A DNA stretch of 64,000 bases from Rhodococcoides fascians NBRC 12155 = LMG 3623 (GCF_001894785.1 NZ_BCWW01000001.1:930001-994000); one strand, 5' to 3'; positions 53,436 through 62,569 are shown, counted from the stretch's first letter. Notes: a model not told the origin generated them from the sequence alone. Numbers and translations are program-made.

Positions 53436-53811
53436 CCGTGCCCGGCTCGAAGTGTGCGGTGTCGGCTCGGGGAATGCCGTAGACGATCTTGCCGAAGTAG
53501 CTGCTCGAGCCCGGCACGGTGAACTCCAGGTCCAGCTCGGCGGTGTCGTCGTCGATGCGCCGGATCGCGTCCACCGTCGCCCACCCCTCGACGCCGTGTT
53601 CGATCAGATCCTTCTGCTCGCGCGTGGGGCGTCCGGCGATCATCATGGCCAGGCCGAGGGCCGCGCCGAATCCGGCCACCAGGGCTGCCAACTGGTACGG
53701 CAATGTGCCGGGCGGGGTCTTGTCCACGAGCCAGCCGATCCAGACTGTCAGCACTATCGAATAGCCGATCGCCACGACGACGACGGCTCGCACGATCCTC
53801 GAGTCGTTCAC
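53362..53811 (-). CDS. Small membrane protein, DUF3592-like
   Basis: 149 residues from GTG 53811. Two membrane helices (VVVVAIGYSIVLTVWIGWLV; LAALVAGFGAALGLAMMIAG) then a soluble beta-domain (GVEGWATVDAIRRIDDDTAELDLEFTVPG) that reads like DUF3592. The 3' end overlaps the YhhN gene on the other strand by 74 bases. Divergent from the dehydrogenase gene. Function unknown. Confidence 0.72.
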   Translation of the reverse strand: MNDSRIVRAVVVVAIGYSIVLTVWIGWLVDKTPPGTLPYQLAALVAGFGAALGLAMMIAGRPTREQKDLIEHGVEGWATVDAIRRIDDDTAELDLEFTVPGSSSYFGKIVYGIPRADTAHFEPGTVIAVRVDPAHRERVLLLPRHGVDE

Positions 53812-53892
53812 TTCGGTACTCCTGTGCCGTCGGGAGACGGCGTTCGATCGATCGGAGATTGGGGGTTACTCGTAAGTAGGGTTACATGTACG

Positions 53893-54690
53893 GTGATCGA
53901 TGTGACTCGACCAACTGTCTTCATCTCAGGTGCCGCGGCCGGCATCGGCCGTGCAACGGCACTCAAGTTCGCTGCCAACGGTTACCTCGTCGGTGCGTAC
54001 GACATCGACGAGACCGGTTTGGCGTCACTCGGCAAGGAAGCTGCTTCGCTCAGCGGTCGGGTGTTCACCGGTACTTTGGATGTAACCAACTCCGACCAGT
54101 GGGAAACCCGGTTGAAGGAGTTCGTTGCCGAGGGTGACGGTCGACTCGACATCCTGATCAACAATGCCGGGATCCTCGCTGCAGGGGCCTTCGAAGACAT
54201 GCCGCTCTCGGTACATCGCCGCCAGATCGATATCAACGTCAACGGCGTCGTCTACGGCACCCACGCTGCATTCCCATACCTCAGGGACACCCCGGGCGCG
54301 CAGGTCGTCAACCTGTGCTCGGCCTCGGCCATCTACGGTCAGCCCGAGTTGGTGACGTACGGCGCATCCAAATTCGCGGTACGTGGCATCACCGAGGCGT
54401 TGGATCTCGAATGGAGCAAGTACGACATCGCGGTCAAGGCCATGTGGCCGCTGTTCGTCCAGACGGCGATGACCGAGAAGATCTCGACGGGCACCACGAG
54501 TTCGTTGGGCATCAAGCTCACCGTCAAAGATGTGTCCGACGCGATCTTCGACGCCACCCGTCCGGTGAAGCGTCGGTTGCACAAGGTGCATTTCCCGGTC
54601 GGACTGCCCTCCAAGGCACTCTCGCTCGGTTCACGGTTCTCGCCTGCGTGGCTCACCCGTGAAGTCAACCGCCGTCTGAGCCACACCTAG
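53893..54690 (+). CDS. Short-chain dehydrogenase/reductase
   Basis: 265 residues from GTG 53893 (GTG 53902 also possible; neither has a clear ribosome binding site). Rossmann fold with cofactor loop SGAAAGIGRA, acidic DID after the second strand (favours NAD), NNAGILAAG, catalytic Ser in LCSASAIYG and YGASK. A C-terminal extension (KRRLHKVHFPVGLPSKALSL) is seen in mycobacterial homologues. Substrate unknown. Confidence 0.9.
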   Translation: MIDVTRPTVFISGAAAGIGRATALKFAANGYLVGAYDIDETGLASLGKEAASLSGRVFTGTLDVTNSDQWETRLKEFVAEGDGRLDILINNAGILAAGAFEDMPLSVHRRQIDINVNGVVYGTHAAFPYLRDTPGAQVVNLCSASAIYGQPELVTYGASKFAVRGITEALDLEWSKYDIAVKAMWPLFVQTAMTEKISTGTTSSLGIKLTVKDVSDAIFDATRPVKRRLHKVHFPVGLPSKALSLGSRFSPAWLTREVNRRLSHT

Positions 54691-54702
54691 AACGCCGCAC
54701 CG

Positions 54703-54731
54703 GACGATGCCGGCGCTGCGCCGGTATCGTC
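54703..54731 (+). terminator. Terminator after the short-chain dehydrogenase gene
   Basis: 13-base stem (GACGATGCCGGCG with CGCCGGTATCGTC, one G-T pair) around CTG, followed by TGTCTTT: the nearest to a classical intrinsic terminator in the window. Confidence 0.75.
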
Positions 54732-54776
54732 TGTCTTTCGAGCAGTAGGTGTCGAAAGGTGGGTCGGGTTTTCTTC

Positions 54777-55439
54777 ATGCTGAGCACGGTGCGGTCGAGC
54801 AGGACAAGACAATTCGGGACAGTGCGATTCGGAACGGTGCGGGCGTGGGCGGTCGCTGTCGGGATCGGGTCGGCGCTCGTACTCACCGGCTGCAGTAGCG
54901 AGTCGGCTGCGCAAGCGCCGCCTCCGTCGTCGACCACCACCCCCGTGCCGACCACCACGACGACGGCGCCGACCACGACTCCGCCGCCGGTGACGACCAC
55001 GTCGGAAGCGCCGCCGCCCCCGCCGGTCGAACCACCCCCACCGGTCGCGGAGCCGCAGACGACCTATGCCGCGATCGGCGGGGCCTATTACTTCACCTCG
55101 CCCGACGGACTGTTCCAATGCGGCATCGTGCCGCTGTCGAGTCGCACCGAGGCCGGGTGTCAAGGTACGACCACCCCGGTCCCGCCGCGGCCCGACGACT
55201 GCATGATCAACTGGGGCAACGGTATTCGCGTGACCAACGACGGTCCCGCGGCATTCATGTGTTCCGGGGGAGTGGTGTACACCTCGGGTGGCGAGTCGAT
55301 GGATCCGCCGCTGGCTGTCGGTGCGACCATCGCCGAGGGTGGCTACACCTGCACCTCGGCCGAGAACGGAATCTCGTGCGCGAACGACGCCACCGGTCAC
55401 GGATTCCGGATCGCGCCCGACAGTAACGAAATCTATTGA
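54777..55439 (+). CDS. Proline/threonine-rich lipoprotein
   Basis: 220 residues from ATG 54777; a GTG at 54759 in frame is possible. Long basic N-region, then a lipoprotein signal ending ALVLTGC. A Thr/Pro linker of about 55 residues leads to a domain with six cysteines (GLFQCGIVPL, RTEAGCQGTT, DDCMINWGNGIRV, AFMCSGG, GYTCTSAENGISCAN), probably three disulfides. This Cys-rich domain is frequent in secreted proteins of mycolata, with no known role. Its stop overlaps the TTG start of the next gene. Confidence 0.8.
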   Translation: MLSTVRSSRTRQFGTVRFGTVRAWAVAVGIGSALVLTGCSSESAAQAPPPSSTTTPVPTTTTTAPTTTPPPVTTTSEAPPPPPVEPPPPVAEPQTTYAAIGGAYYFTSPDGLFQCGIVPLSSRTEAGCQGTTTPVPPRPDDCMINWGNGIRVTNDGPAAFMCSGGVVYTSGGESMDPPLAVGATIAEGGYTCTSAENGISCANDATGHGFRIAPDSNEIY

Positions 55440-56119
55440 GCGAGAACGAGATCGATGGCCAACCGGCCGAAGCCGGTCCCACCGAATGGGGTGAGAACCC
55501 GAACGGCGTCGGCCCGTGGTCGGACACCCACGACCAGCCGCCGCCCGACGACCCGCGACTGGACCCCGAACTGCTCGCCGCCGGTGATCGACGCAATGTC
55601 GTCGACGCATATCGATACTGGCGACGCGAGGCCATAGTCGCCGACATCGACACGCGCCGTCATTCACTGCACGTCGCCATCGAGAACTTCGCGAACGACG
55701 CGAACATCGGCACGGTGGTGCGCACGGCCAACGCCTTCGCCGCGCAGGCGGTGCACATCGTCGGGCGGCGTCGATGGAACCGTCGCGGCGCGATGGTCAC
55801 CGACCGGTACCAACACATTCACCACCACGATTCGGTGGAGGCGCTGATGGCGTTCGCCGAGGACCAGGGACTCGTCGTCGTCGCCGTCGACAACACCCCG
55901 GGCTCGGTGCCGATCGAAACGGCAGAATTGCCGCGCAACTGCCTGCTGCTGTTCGGTCAGGAGGGTCCCGGCGTCTCCGATAGTGCGCGGGAGTCCGCGT
56001 CCATGACGGTCTCGATCGCGCAGTTCGGGTCGACACGCAGCATCAATGCCGGTGTTGCGGCCGGGATTGCGATGCACTCGTGGATTCGTCGCCACGCCGA
56101 TCTCGATACCGCATGGTGA
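55436..56119 (+). CDS. TrmH/SpoU-family RNA 2'-O-methyltransferase (Rv0380c-like)
   Basis: 227 residues from TTG 55436, overlapping the lipoprotein stop (TTGA). Three SPOUT motifs: NFANDANIGTVVRTANAF, LLLFGQEGPGVSD and STRSINAGVAAGIAMHSW. The first 65 residues are acidic and variable. Unlike RlmB at 16601 it lacks the N-terminal substrate-binding domain, so the target (tRNA or rRNA) is open. Position matches Rv0380c. Confidence 0.88.
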   Translation: MSENEIDGQPAEAGPTEWGENPNGVGPWSDTHDQPPPDDPRLDPELLAAGDRRNVVDAYRYWRREAIVADIDTRRHSLHVAIENFANDANIGTVVRTANAFAAQAVHIVGRRRWNRRGAMVTDRYQHIHHHDSVEALMAFAEDQGLVVVAVDNTPGSVPIETAELPRNCLLLFGQEGPGVSDSARESASMTVSIAQFGSTRSINAGVAAGIAMHSWIRRHADLDTAW

Positions 56120-56181
56120 GGACAGGGCATTACCAGGACGGGATGTAACGGTTCGGCAACGGTAGTGGCAGGATTGCGGGT

Positions 56182-57318
56182 ATGCAGGAGTTGTGGTCGC
56201 AGCGTGCCGACGCTGCGGAGGGGGCCGTCGTCGCACGGCACATGCGTCGGCTGTGGGGACTGCCCGGTACGGCGCTCGGAGTCGTCGCGTGGCCGCCCGT
56301 CAAGCATGAGCGTGCCTTCCTGCGCTGGCACTACTGGTGGCAGGCACACCTGCTCGACTGCGCAGTGGATGCCGCCGACCGCGAACTCACCACAAAACGT
56401 CGACGACGCCTGACGAAGATCACCCGCGCGCACCGCACCCGAAACCTCACCGGCTGGACCAACAACTACTACGACGACATGGCCTGGCTCGGGTTGGCCC
56501 TGGAACGTGCGCAGCGTCAGCACTTCGTCGGAAATCGCAGCGGCATCCAGCAGATAGAGATGGAACTGTTCGACGCCTGGGCTCCGGCCGAAGGCGGCGG
56601 CATCCCGTGGCGCAAGAAATCCGACTTCTACAACGCGCCTGCCAACGGCCCGGCCGCGATCATGCTCGCCCGCACCGGTCGGCTCTGGCGGGCCCAGGAG
56701 ATGTCGGACTGGATGGACCGCACCCTGCGTGACTCGCGCACCGGATTGATCCTCGACGGCATGCATTCCACCCGCGCCCTCGTCGACGCGGGCAAGTCCG
56801 GCGAGGTCGAACGCGCGATCTACAGCTACTGCCAGGGCGTCGCACTCGGCCTGGAAACCGAACTCGCACTCCGTCTCGGCGAGCCGAGGCACGCGCAGCG
56901 CGTCCACGCGCTGGTCGACGCCGTCGAGAACCACCTCACCCGCAACCTCGTCATCACCGGCGGCGGCGGGGGAGACGGGGGCCTGTTCAACCCGATTCTC
57001 GCGCGCTACCTCGCATTGGTGGCCACCGAACTACCCGGCGACACCGACGCCGACGACCGGGCACGAGAGGTCGCCGCTGCAATCGTCCTCGCCTCGGCCG
57101 AGGCCGCGTGGGAGAACAGACTCGAAGTGGAGGACAACCCACTGTTCGGTGCCGACTGGACCCGCGAAGCACGATTCCCGGGGCAGGGCCTGCACATCGC
57201 TACCTTCGCCGAGGGAACGGTCCGACCGTCCGAGGTGCCCGAACGCGACCTGTCCGTGCAACTCGGTGGCTGGATGCTCATGGAAGCGGCCTACCGCGTC
57301 TGTGCTGCTGGATTCTAG
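56182..57318 (+). CDS. GH76-like alpha-1,6-mannanase family protein (Rv0365c-like)
   Basis: 378 residues without signal peptide. The paired acidic residues of GH76 are in NNYYDDMAWLGLAL; other family segments are GGIPWRKKSDFYNAPANGPA and TGLILDGM. GH76 enzymes cut alpha-1,6-mannan; mycolata carry such chains in lipomannan, but this protein seems cytoplasmic, so a different substrate or turnover of internal glycans is possible. Gene position before DedA and fba matches Rv0365c. The stop codon is in a tandem repeat. Confidence 0.82.
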   Translation: MQELWSQRADAAEGAVVARHMRRLWGLPGTALGVVAWPPVKHERAFLRWHYWWQAHLLDCAVDAADRELTTKRRRRLTKITRAHRTRNLTGWTNNYYDDMAWLGLALERAQRQHFVGNRSGIQQIEMELFDAWAPAEGGGIPWRKKSDFYNAPANGPAAIMLARTGRLWRAQEMSDWMDRTLRDSRTGLILDGMHSTRALVDAGKSGEVERAIYSYCQGVALGLETELALRLGEPRHAQRVHALVDAVENHLTRNLVITGGGGGDGGLFNPILARYLALVATELPGDTDADDRAREVAAAIVLASAEAAWENRLEVEDNPLFGADWTREARFPGQGLHIATFAEGTVRPSEVPERDLSVQLGGWMLMEAAYRVCAAGF

Positions 57319-57390
57319 GTCGTTCCGCAGGCTGCACTCCCGCGGTTTCTAGGTCGTTCCGCAGGCTGCACTCCCGCTGGTTTTTAAATC
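57313..57390. repeat. 34-bp tandem repeat at the 3' end of the GH76-like gene
   Basis: Two copies (57313-57346 and 57347-57380), the first 31 bases of each identical (TTCTAGGTCGTTCCGCAGGC, then TGCACTCCCGC), and a decayed third (TTTTTAAATCGCTCCGGG). The first copy includes the stop codon TAG. GCAGGCTGC inside each unit is self-complementary. Confidence 0.9.
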
Positions 57391-57401
57391 GCTCCGGGCT
57401 A

Positions 57402-58112
57402 CTACTCGACAACCTCGTCGACGACGATCGTCTCTTCGGGACGCGCCATTTCCTTGCGGTATTGCCAGATGCCCAGACCCGTTCCGACGACCAGCAGCAC
57501 GATCATGCTGATCAGCACCGCGGGCATCAGCCACGGGATGCGTTGGATGAACGAGCCGAAGTAGAAGCCGACGAGCAGCAGCACCGGTGCCCAGATGATT
57601 GCGCCCAGAGTGCTGGCGATGGTGTAGCGACGGTGATCCATCTTCGCCGCCCCGGCGACCATCGGGCACAGCGTGCGCACCCACGGGATCCAACGTGCGA
57701 CGAGAACCGCCCAGAATCCGTGCTTTTCCAGCAGCAGATTGACCTTGTGCAGGTTCTTGGTGTTGAGGTACTTGCCGTTCTTGCGGGCCACCAGCGTCGA
57801 ACCGGTTCGGTGGCCGATCATGTATCCCACCTGGTTGCCCGCGATCGCCGCAACCATCGCACCGACCGAGAGAGCCCAGATGTGGCCGGTGCCCGACGCG
57901 TGCGTCGCCATGACGATGCCCGCCGTGATAAGCATCGAGTCACCGGGTAGGAACAGGCCGATGATCACCGCGCATTCGATGAACACGAATGCCATCACGA
58001 TCACCCACACGACCAGCGGACCTGCCGACTGCAGCGGTCCGAAACTGCCGACGGCCTCGGTGGACACGGTCTGCAGTGCGGTGGCGGTCAATGCTGTGGC
58101 GCTCAGTGACAC
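57402..58112 (-). CDS. DedA-family membrane protein (Rv0364-like)
   Basis: 236 residues from GTG 58112. DedA family (SNARE-associated domain): FIECAVIIGLFLPGDSMLITAG, GNQVGYMIGHRTG, and the conserved basic ARWIPWVRTLCPMVAGAAKM. Members are thought to flip undecaprenyl phosphate or phosphatidylethanolamine. Second of two tandem dedA genes (28 bases between), placed divergent from fba as Rv0364 is in M. tuberculosis. Confidence 0.9.
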   Translation of the reverse strand: MSLSATALTATALQTVSTEAVGSFGPLQSAGPLVVWVIVMAFVFIECAVIIGLFLPGDSMLITAGIVMATHASGTGHIWALSVGAMVAAIAGNQVGYMIGHRTGSTLVARKNGKYLNTKNLHKVNLLLEKHGFWAVLVARWIPWVRTLCPMVAGAAKMDHRRYTIASTLGAIIWAPVLLLVGFYFGSFIQRIPWLMPAVLISMIVLLVVGTGLGIWQYRKEMARPEETIVVDEVVE

Positions 58113-58140
58113 GGGCTCGATCGCTTTCGGAATTTCTCGA

Positions 58141-58872
58141 TCAGGACTTGGAGTCCGGGGCGTCGGCTTCGATCGCGTCGGCTGCTTCCCCGAGTGGAGT
58201 CTTGCGGGCCTTGATCATGCGCTTGCCGACCTCGATCACGATGGGCAGTACGGACACGGCGACGATCAGCAGGAAGATGATGTCGACGTGGTCGCGGATG
58301 AACGCGATCTGTCCGAGCAGGTACCCCAGAACCGTGACACCCGCGCCCCACAGGATGCCGCCGACGACGTTGTACGTCAGGAACAGCGAGTACTTCATGT
58401 GCGACGCACCGGCGACGACCGGCGCGAACGTCCGCACGATGGGTACGAATCTCGCCAGGATGATCGTGATCGGGCCGTGCTTCTCGAAGAAGACGTGCGA
58501 CTCGTCGATGTACTTCTTCTTGAAGAACCGGGCGTCGTTGCTCTTGAAAAGGGCAGCACCGCCCTTGGTGCCGATGAGGAAACCGACCTGGTCGCCGAGG
58601 ATCGCCGCGATGGGAATCAGGATGACCAGCGTCCAGATGGACGCGAACGGCTCGATCTCGGTGGACTTCGACGCCGCGATCAGGCCGGCTGTGAAGAGCA
58701 ACGAGTCGCCGGGCAGCAGCGGGAACAGCAGGCCCGACTCGATGAACACCACCAGCAGCAGACCGATCAGGACCCAGTGACCGAAGGAATTGAGCAGGTT
58801 CACCGGATCGAGGAAACCGGGCAACAGGGCCAGATTCGTCGTCACCGATTCCGAAGCAGCAAGAAGACTCAC
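58141..58872 (-). CDS. DedA-family membrane protein
   Basis: 243 residues from GTG 58872 (VSLLAASESV). DedA markers: VVFIESGLLFPLLPGDSLLF, ILGDQVGFLIGTKGG, and ARFVPIVRTFAPVVAGASHM. Longer N-terminal luminal segment than its neighbour and an acidic C-terminus (EADAPDSKS). Sequence distance from the next DedA suggests an old duplication rather than a recent copy. Probably co-transcribed with 57402-58112. Confidence 0.9.
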   Translation of the reverse strand: MSLLAASESVTTNLALLPGFLDPVNLLNSFGHWVLIGLLLVVFIESGLLFPLLPGDSLLFTAGLIAASKSTEIEPFASIWTLVILIPIAAILGDQVGFLIGTKGGAALFKSNDARFFKKKYIDESHVFFEKHGPITIILARFVPIVRTFAPVVAGASHMKYSLFLTYNVVGGILWGAGVTVLGYLLGQIAFIRDHVDIIFLLIVAVSVLPIVIEVGKRMIKARKTPLGEAADAIEADAPDSKS

Positions 58873-59066
58873 CGCGCCCACACTACCGGCCGAAACCGGC
58901 AACTCCTGAACAGTCGGTGTCGGCCGACCGTGAACTCGATGGCCTGTTCGGCACCCCTCGACGGACAACCACCCGGGAGGGACGTGAGCGGGTACGCACG
59001 ACACCGAGCCCGGAGGTTGCCATACTGCACAGGACACAATCGAACTTTCAATGGAGGAATGACGCC

Positions 59067-60107
59067 GTGCCTATCGCAACTCCCGAGGTCTACGCCGAGA
59101 TGCTGGGCCGGGCGAAGGAACACAAGTTCGCCTTCCCGGCAATCAACTGTGTGGGTTCCGAGTCCATCAACGCCGCCATCAAAGGCTTCGCCGACGCGGG
59201 TAGCGACGGCATCATCCAGTTCTCGACCGGCGGCGCAGAATTCGGCTCCGGCCTGGGTGTGAAGAGCATGGTCACCGGCGCTGTCGCTCTCGCCGAGTTC
59301 GCCCACGTCGTGGCCGCCGAATACGACGTCACGATCGCGCTGCACACCGACCACTGCCCCAAGGACAAGCTGGACACCTACGTGCGTCCGCTGCTCGCGA
59401 TCTCGCAGGAGCGCGTCGACGCCGGCAAGAACCCGCTGTTCCAGTCGCACATGTGGGACGGATCGGCTGTGCCGATCGACGAGAACCTGGAGATTGCGAA
59501 GGATCTGCTGGCTCGTGCTGCGGCCGCGAAGATCATCCTGGAGATCGAAATCGGTGTCGTCGGCGGCGAGGAAGACGGCGTCGAGGCAGAAATCAACGAC
59601 AAGCTGTACACGTCGAACGAGGACTTCCTCAAGACCGTCGAGGCACTCGGTGCCGGAGACGCCGGCTCGCGCTACCTGCTGGCGGCGACGTTCGGCAACG
59701 TGCACGGCGTCTACAAGCCGGGCAACGTCAAGCTCAAGCCGTCCGTTCTCGCCGACGGTCAGCGTGTGGCCAGCGAGAAGCTCGGCCTGGCATCGGGCTC
59801 GAAGCCGTTCGACTTCGTCTTCCACGGCGGATCGGGCTCGGCGAAGAGCGAAATCGAAGAGGCGCTCGAGTACGGAACGGTGAAGATGAACGTCGACACC
59901 GATACCCAGTACGCATTCAGCCGCCCGATCGCCGGACACTTCTTCTCCAACTACGACGGTGTGCTCAAGATCGACGGCGAGGTGGGCAACAAGAAGGCCT
60001 ACGACCCGCGCAGCTACCTCAAGAAGGCAGAAGCCGGAATGACGGCCCGTGTGATCGAGGCCTGCAACGACCTGAAGTCGGCCGGACGCAGCGTCAGCGC
60101 CGGATAA
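59067..60107 (+). CDS. fba: Fructose-bisphosphate aldolase, class II
   Basis: 346 residues from GTG 59067, with GGAGGA nine bases upstream. Zinc-dependent aldolase of glycolysis and gluconeogenesis. Zinc and substrate residues: FPAINCVGSESINAAI, HTDHCPKDKLDTYV (ligand His and catalytic Asp), EIEIGVVGGEEDG, ATFGNVHGVYKPGNVKL, FHGGSGS and KMNVDTDTQYAF. The sequence follows the mycobacterial enzyme (Rv0363c) almost throughout. Monocistronic by appearance. Confidence 0.97.
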   Translation: MPIATPEVYAEMLGRAKEHKFAFPAINCVGSESINAAIKGFADAGSDGIIQFSTGGAEFGSGLGVKSMVTGAVALAEFAHVVAAEYDVTIALHTDHCPKDKLDTYVRPLLAISQERVDAGKNPLFQSHMWDGSAVPIDENLEIAKDLLARAAAAKIILEIEIGVVGGEEDGVEAEINDKLYTSNEDFLKTVEALGAGDAGSRYLLAATFGNVHGVYKPGNVKLKPSVLADGQRVASEKLGLASGSKPFDFVFHGGSGSAKSEIEEALEYGTVKMNVDTDTQYAFSRPIAGHFFSNYDGVLKIDGEVGNKKAYDPRSYLKKAEAGMTARVIEACNDLKSAGRSVSAG

Positions 60108-60117
60108 GCGGCTGCGC

Positions 60118-60167
60118 CCCATGTGAGCGGAACCTCGTAGCCCACTACGAAGTTCCACTCACATGGG
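60118..60167. terminator. Long palindromic hairpin between fba and the Rv0361-like gene
   Basis: 23-base arms at 60118-60140 and 60145-60167 with two mismatches (both G-T compatible in RNA), starting CCCATGTGAG and ending CTCACATGGG, loop CCCA. It fills the space between two convergent genes and probably ends both transcripts. Confidence 0.75.
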
Positions 60168-60170
60168 TAC

Positions 60171-60872
60171 TCAGCTGCACACCTTCCACTGATCGCCGTC
60201 GAGGCTCAGGTCGAAGGTGCGCGGCGAGCGATCGTTCGGGTTGGCGTCCGTGTGGGCGATGACCTGAGCGATCGCCGTGGTGTCGTCGGTGACCTGGATG
60301 GCGTCGATGCTGTCGACGGTCGGGATGTTGCCCTGCTCCACGGACACCCGATGCACGTCGGCGAACTCCGTGTCCGGGATGTCGCGATAGAACGTCGCCA
60401 GGTCTCCGCAGGACGTGCTGCGCAGCGTGGCCAGATCTCCAGCGGCCAGCGCCCTGGTGAACGACTCGACCGTCGTGCGAATCTGCGCTTCCGGGGAGTC
60501 CTCGACGCTCGTGCGGTCGATCAGCAGGTACGCACCGGCGGCCACTGCCGCGATCACGACTACCGCGGCCACCAGAGCCGCCCACCACTTCTTGTGACTC
60601 GGTTTGTTCGGTTCCGCAGCCGGCGGTCCGACGCGGCGTGGTCCGACCTGCTGCGGCCGAGCCTGCTGCGGTTCGATCTTTCTGGGCGCGATCTTCTGAG
60701 GCGCAATCTTCTGGGGCTCGGCTTTTCGAGGCGCAGCTACCGGCGAATCGGCTTCAGGTGCAGCGATCTTCTCGGTGGGGGCGTCCGTCGATTCGTCGGC
60801 CGGCTTCTTCTTGTTCAGGTCGATCTTGGTCGTGTCGGCCTCGGGGGTCGCATTGTTCTTCTCGTCCGACAT
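60171..60872 (-). CDS. Membrane protein with Pro/Lys/Gln-rich cytoplasmic region (Rv0361-like)
   Basis: 233 residues from ATG 60872 with GAGGGAGAA upstream. Cytoplasmic N-terminus of about 95 residues with repeats of the type APQKIAPRKIEPQ, one membrane helix (WWAALVAAVVVIAAVAAGAYLL), and an external NTF2-like domain (QIRTTVESFTRALAAGDLATLRSTSCGDL to DLSLDGDQWKVCS) with two cysteines that may pair. Position next to fba matches Rv0361. Function unknown. Confidence 0.82.
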   Translation of the reverse strand: MSDEKNNATPEADTTKIDLNKKKPADESTDAPTEKIAAPEADSPVAAPRKAEPQKIAPQKIAPRKIEPQQARPQQVGPRRVGPPAAEPNKPSHKKWWAALVAAVVVIAAVAAGAYLLIDRTSVEDSPEAQIRTTVESFTRALAAGDLATLRSTSCGDLATFYRDIPDTEFADVHRVSVEQGNIPTVDSIDAIQVTDDTTAIAQVIAHTDANPNDRSPRTFDLSLDGDQWKVCS

Positions 60873-61020
60873 GCGTTCTCCCTCGTTCACCGAATTCCTC
60901 GAAAGCTGTAAGGCCGAAATTTCGTCAGCTGGCAGCCTATCGACCGCGTGTGCAGCGCAGCGTGAGCGCCGCCGGGGGTGTTCGGACACGATTGGGTGAC
61001 GTAGGGGCACAATGAGCGCC

Positions 61021-61437
61021 ATGACTTCTTTCGGTGATCTGCTCGGACCTCAACCAACGCTGTTGCCCGGCGACGACGAGGCCGAATCCGCACTGCTGAA
61101 TCACGAGGCTCCCGAGACGGTTGCTGCGGCCCATCCGACGGCGTCGATCGCGTGGGCGTATCTCGCCGAGGCCGCTCTCGAACCGGGTGCCACCATCACC
61201 GCGTACGCCTATGCGCGTACCGGTTATCACCGAGGTCTGGACCAGTTGCGTCGTAACGGATGGAAGGGATTCGGGCCGGTCCCGTACAGCCATGAGCCCA
61301 ACCGCGGATTCCTCCGATGCGTCGCAGTCCTCGCCAAAGCCGCCCGCGACATCGGCGAGCACGACGAGTACGCCCGCTGCCTCGACCTCCTCGAAGACTG
61401 TGACCCCAAAGCAGCGGAAGCGCTCGGCCTGGGCTGA
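61021..61437 (+). CDS. DUF3151 protein (Rv0360c-like)
   Basis: 138 residues from ATG 61021, preferred over ATG 61012 because homologues begin MTSFGDLLGP. DUF3151 is a small actinobacterial cytosolic family; markers are ASIAWAYLAEAAL, AYAYARTGYHRGLDQLRRNGWKG and GPVPYSHEPNRGFLRCVAVLA. The repeat-like helices resemble TPR units. Function unknown. Confidence 0.9.
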   Translation: MTSFGDLLGPQPTLLPGDDEAESALLNHEAPETVAAAHPTASIAWAYLAEAALEPGATITAYAYARTGYHRGLDQLRRNGWKGFGPVPYSHEPNRGFLRCVAVLAKAARDIGEHDEYARCLDLLEDCDPKAAEALGLG

Positions 61438-61474
61438 TCGGGCCCGCGCGAGCCGGGCGCGTGGCCGAACCCGG

Positions 61475-62569
61475 ATGAAGGCGGGCACCGAGCGGCTGCG
61501 GTTGTCGCTGTTGCCCATCGTGCAGTGCGCGTTGGCGGCCGGGGTCGCGTGGTTCGTCGCCACGGATCTCGTCGGTCACGAACGTCCGTTCTTTGCGCCC
61601 ATTGCGGCCGTCGTCTCGCTCGGTGTGTCCCTCGGGGCGCGGTTGCGTCGATCGGCCGAGTTGGTGGCCGGCGTGACGGTCGGCATCGGCGTCGGCGATC
61701 TGTTGATCTCCCTGATCGGCAGTGGGCCGTGGCAGATCGCGCTGGTGGTCGTGTTGGCGATGTCGGCCGCGGTGTTCCTCGACGGCGGCCCCATCATCGC
61801 GATGCAGGCCGGATCGTCCGCGGTGCTGGTGGCGACCCTCATTCCTCCTGGCAACATGGGTGGCCCCAACCGCATGGTCGACGCGTTGGTCGGTGGTCTG
61901 GTGGGCATCGCGATCGTGGCGTTGATTCCGACGCATCCGGTGTGGCGGGCGCGTAAGGATGCGGCGAACGTGTTGGCGACGGCGGCGAGTGTGTTGCAGA
62001 AAGTGGCCGACGGGTTGGTGGCCAACGACCCGAAGCCCATCGAGGATGCGTTGCGCAAGGCTCGGGCGACGCAGTCCGGAATCGATGCTCTGCGGACCGA
62101 TCTCAAGGGCGGCCGGGAGATCGCGCGCATTTCTCCGATGTACTGGAATCATCGCACTCGGTTGGCGGCCCTGGCGGCGACAGCCGACCCCATCGACAAC
62201 GCTGTTCGCAATATTCGGGTGCTGGCACGGCGGTCGTTGACCTTGGTGCGCGACGACGAAATTCTGGACCCGCGGGTGGTCGACGAGGTGGAGAAGCTGG
62301 CGCATGCGGTGGAAGTCCTACGCCAGATGATTCTCGCCGATCCGGGGCAGAAGCCGGATGCGGCGGAGGCCGCGCGGGTGTTGCGGTCGGTTGCTGCCGG
62401 AGCGAAGCCGGAACTGATCTCGAACGCCGGGTTGTCGGCGACGGTGGTGCTCGCTCAGTTGCGGTCGATCATCGTCGATCTGTTGCAGGTCGCCGGGCTC
62501 AAGCGCATCTCTGCGCTGGCGACTCTGCCGCCGACGGTCAAGCATCCGCACGTCCCGCCGGAGTTGTGA
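61475..62569 (+). CDS. FUSC-family membrane protein
   Basis: 364 residues from ATG 61475. N-terminal half has about six membrane helices (LSLLPIVQCALAAGVAWFVA, PFFAPIAAVVSLGVSLGARLRR, and others) with the fusaric-acid-resistance (FUSC) pattern of FFAPIAAVVSLG and RSAELVAGVTVGIGVGDLL; the C-terminal half is a soluble helical region. Family members export aromatic acids, or are unassigned in actinobacteria. The start lies 37 bases after the DUF3151 stop. Confidence 0.85.
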   Translation: MKAGTERLRLSLLPIVQCALAAGVAWFVATDLVGHERPFFAPIAAVVSLGVSLGARLRRSAELVAGVTVGIGVGDLLISLIGSGPWQIALVVVLAMSAAVFLDGGPIIAMQAGSSAVLVATLIPPGNMGGPNRMVDALVGGLVGIAIVALIPTHPVWRARKDAANVLATAASVLQKVADGLVANDPKPIEDALRKARATQSGIDALRTDLKGGREIARISPMYWNHRTRLAALAATADPIDNAVRNIRVLARRSLTLVRDDEILDPRVVDEVEKLAHAVEVLRQMILADPGQKPDAAEAARVLRSVAAGAKPELISNAGLSATVVLAQLRSIIVDLLQVAGLKRISALATLPPTVKHPHVPPEL

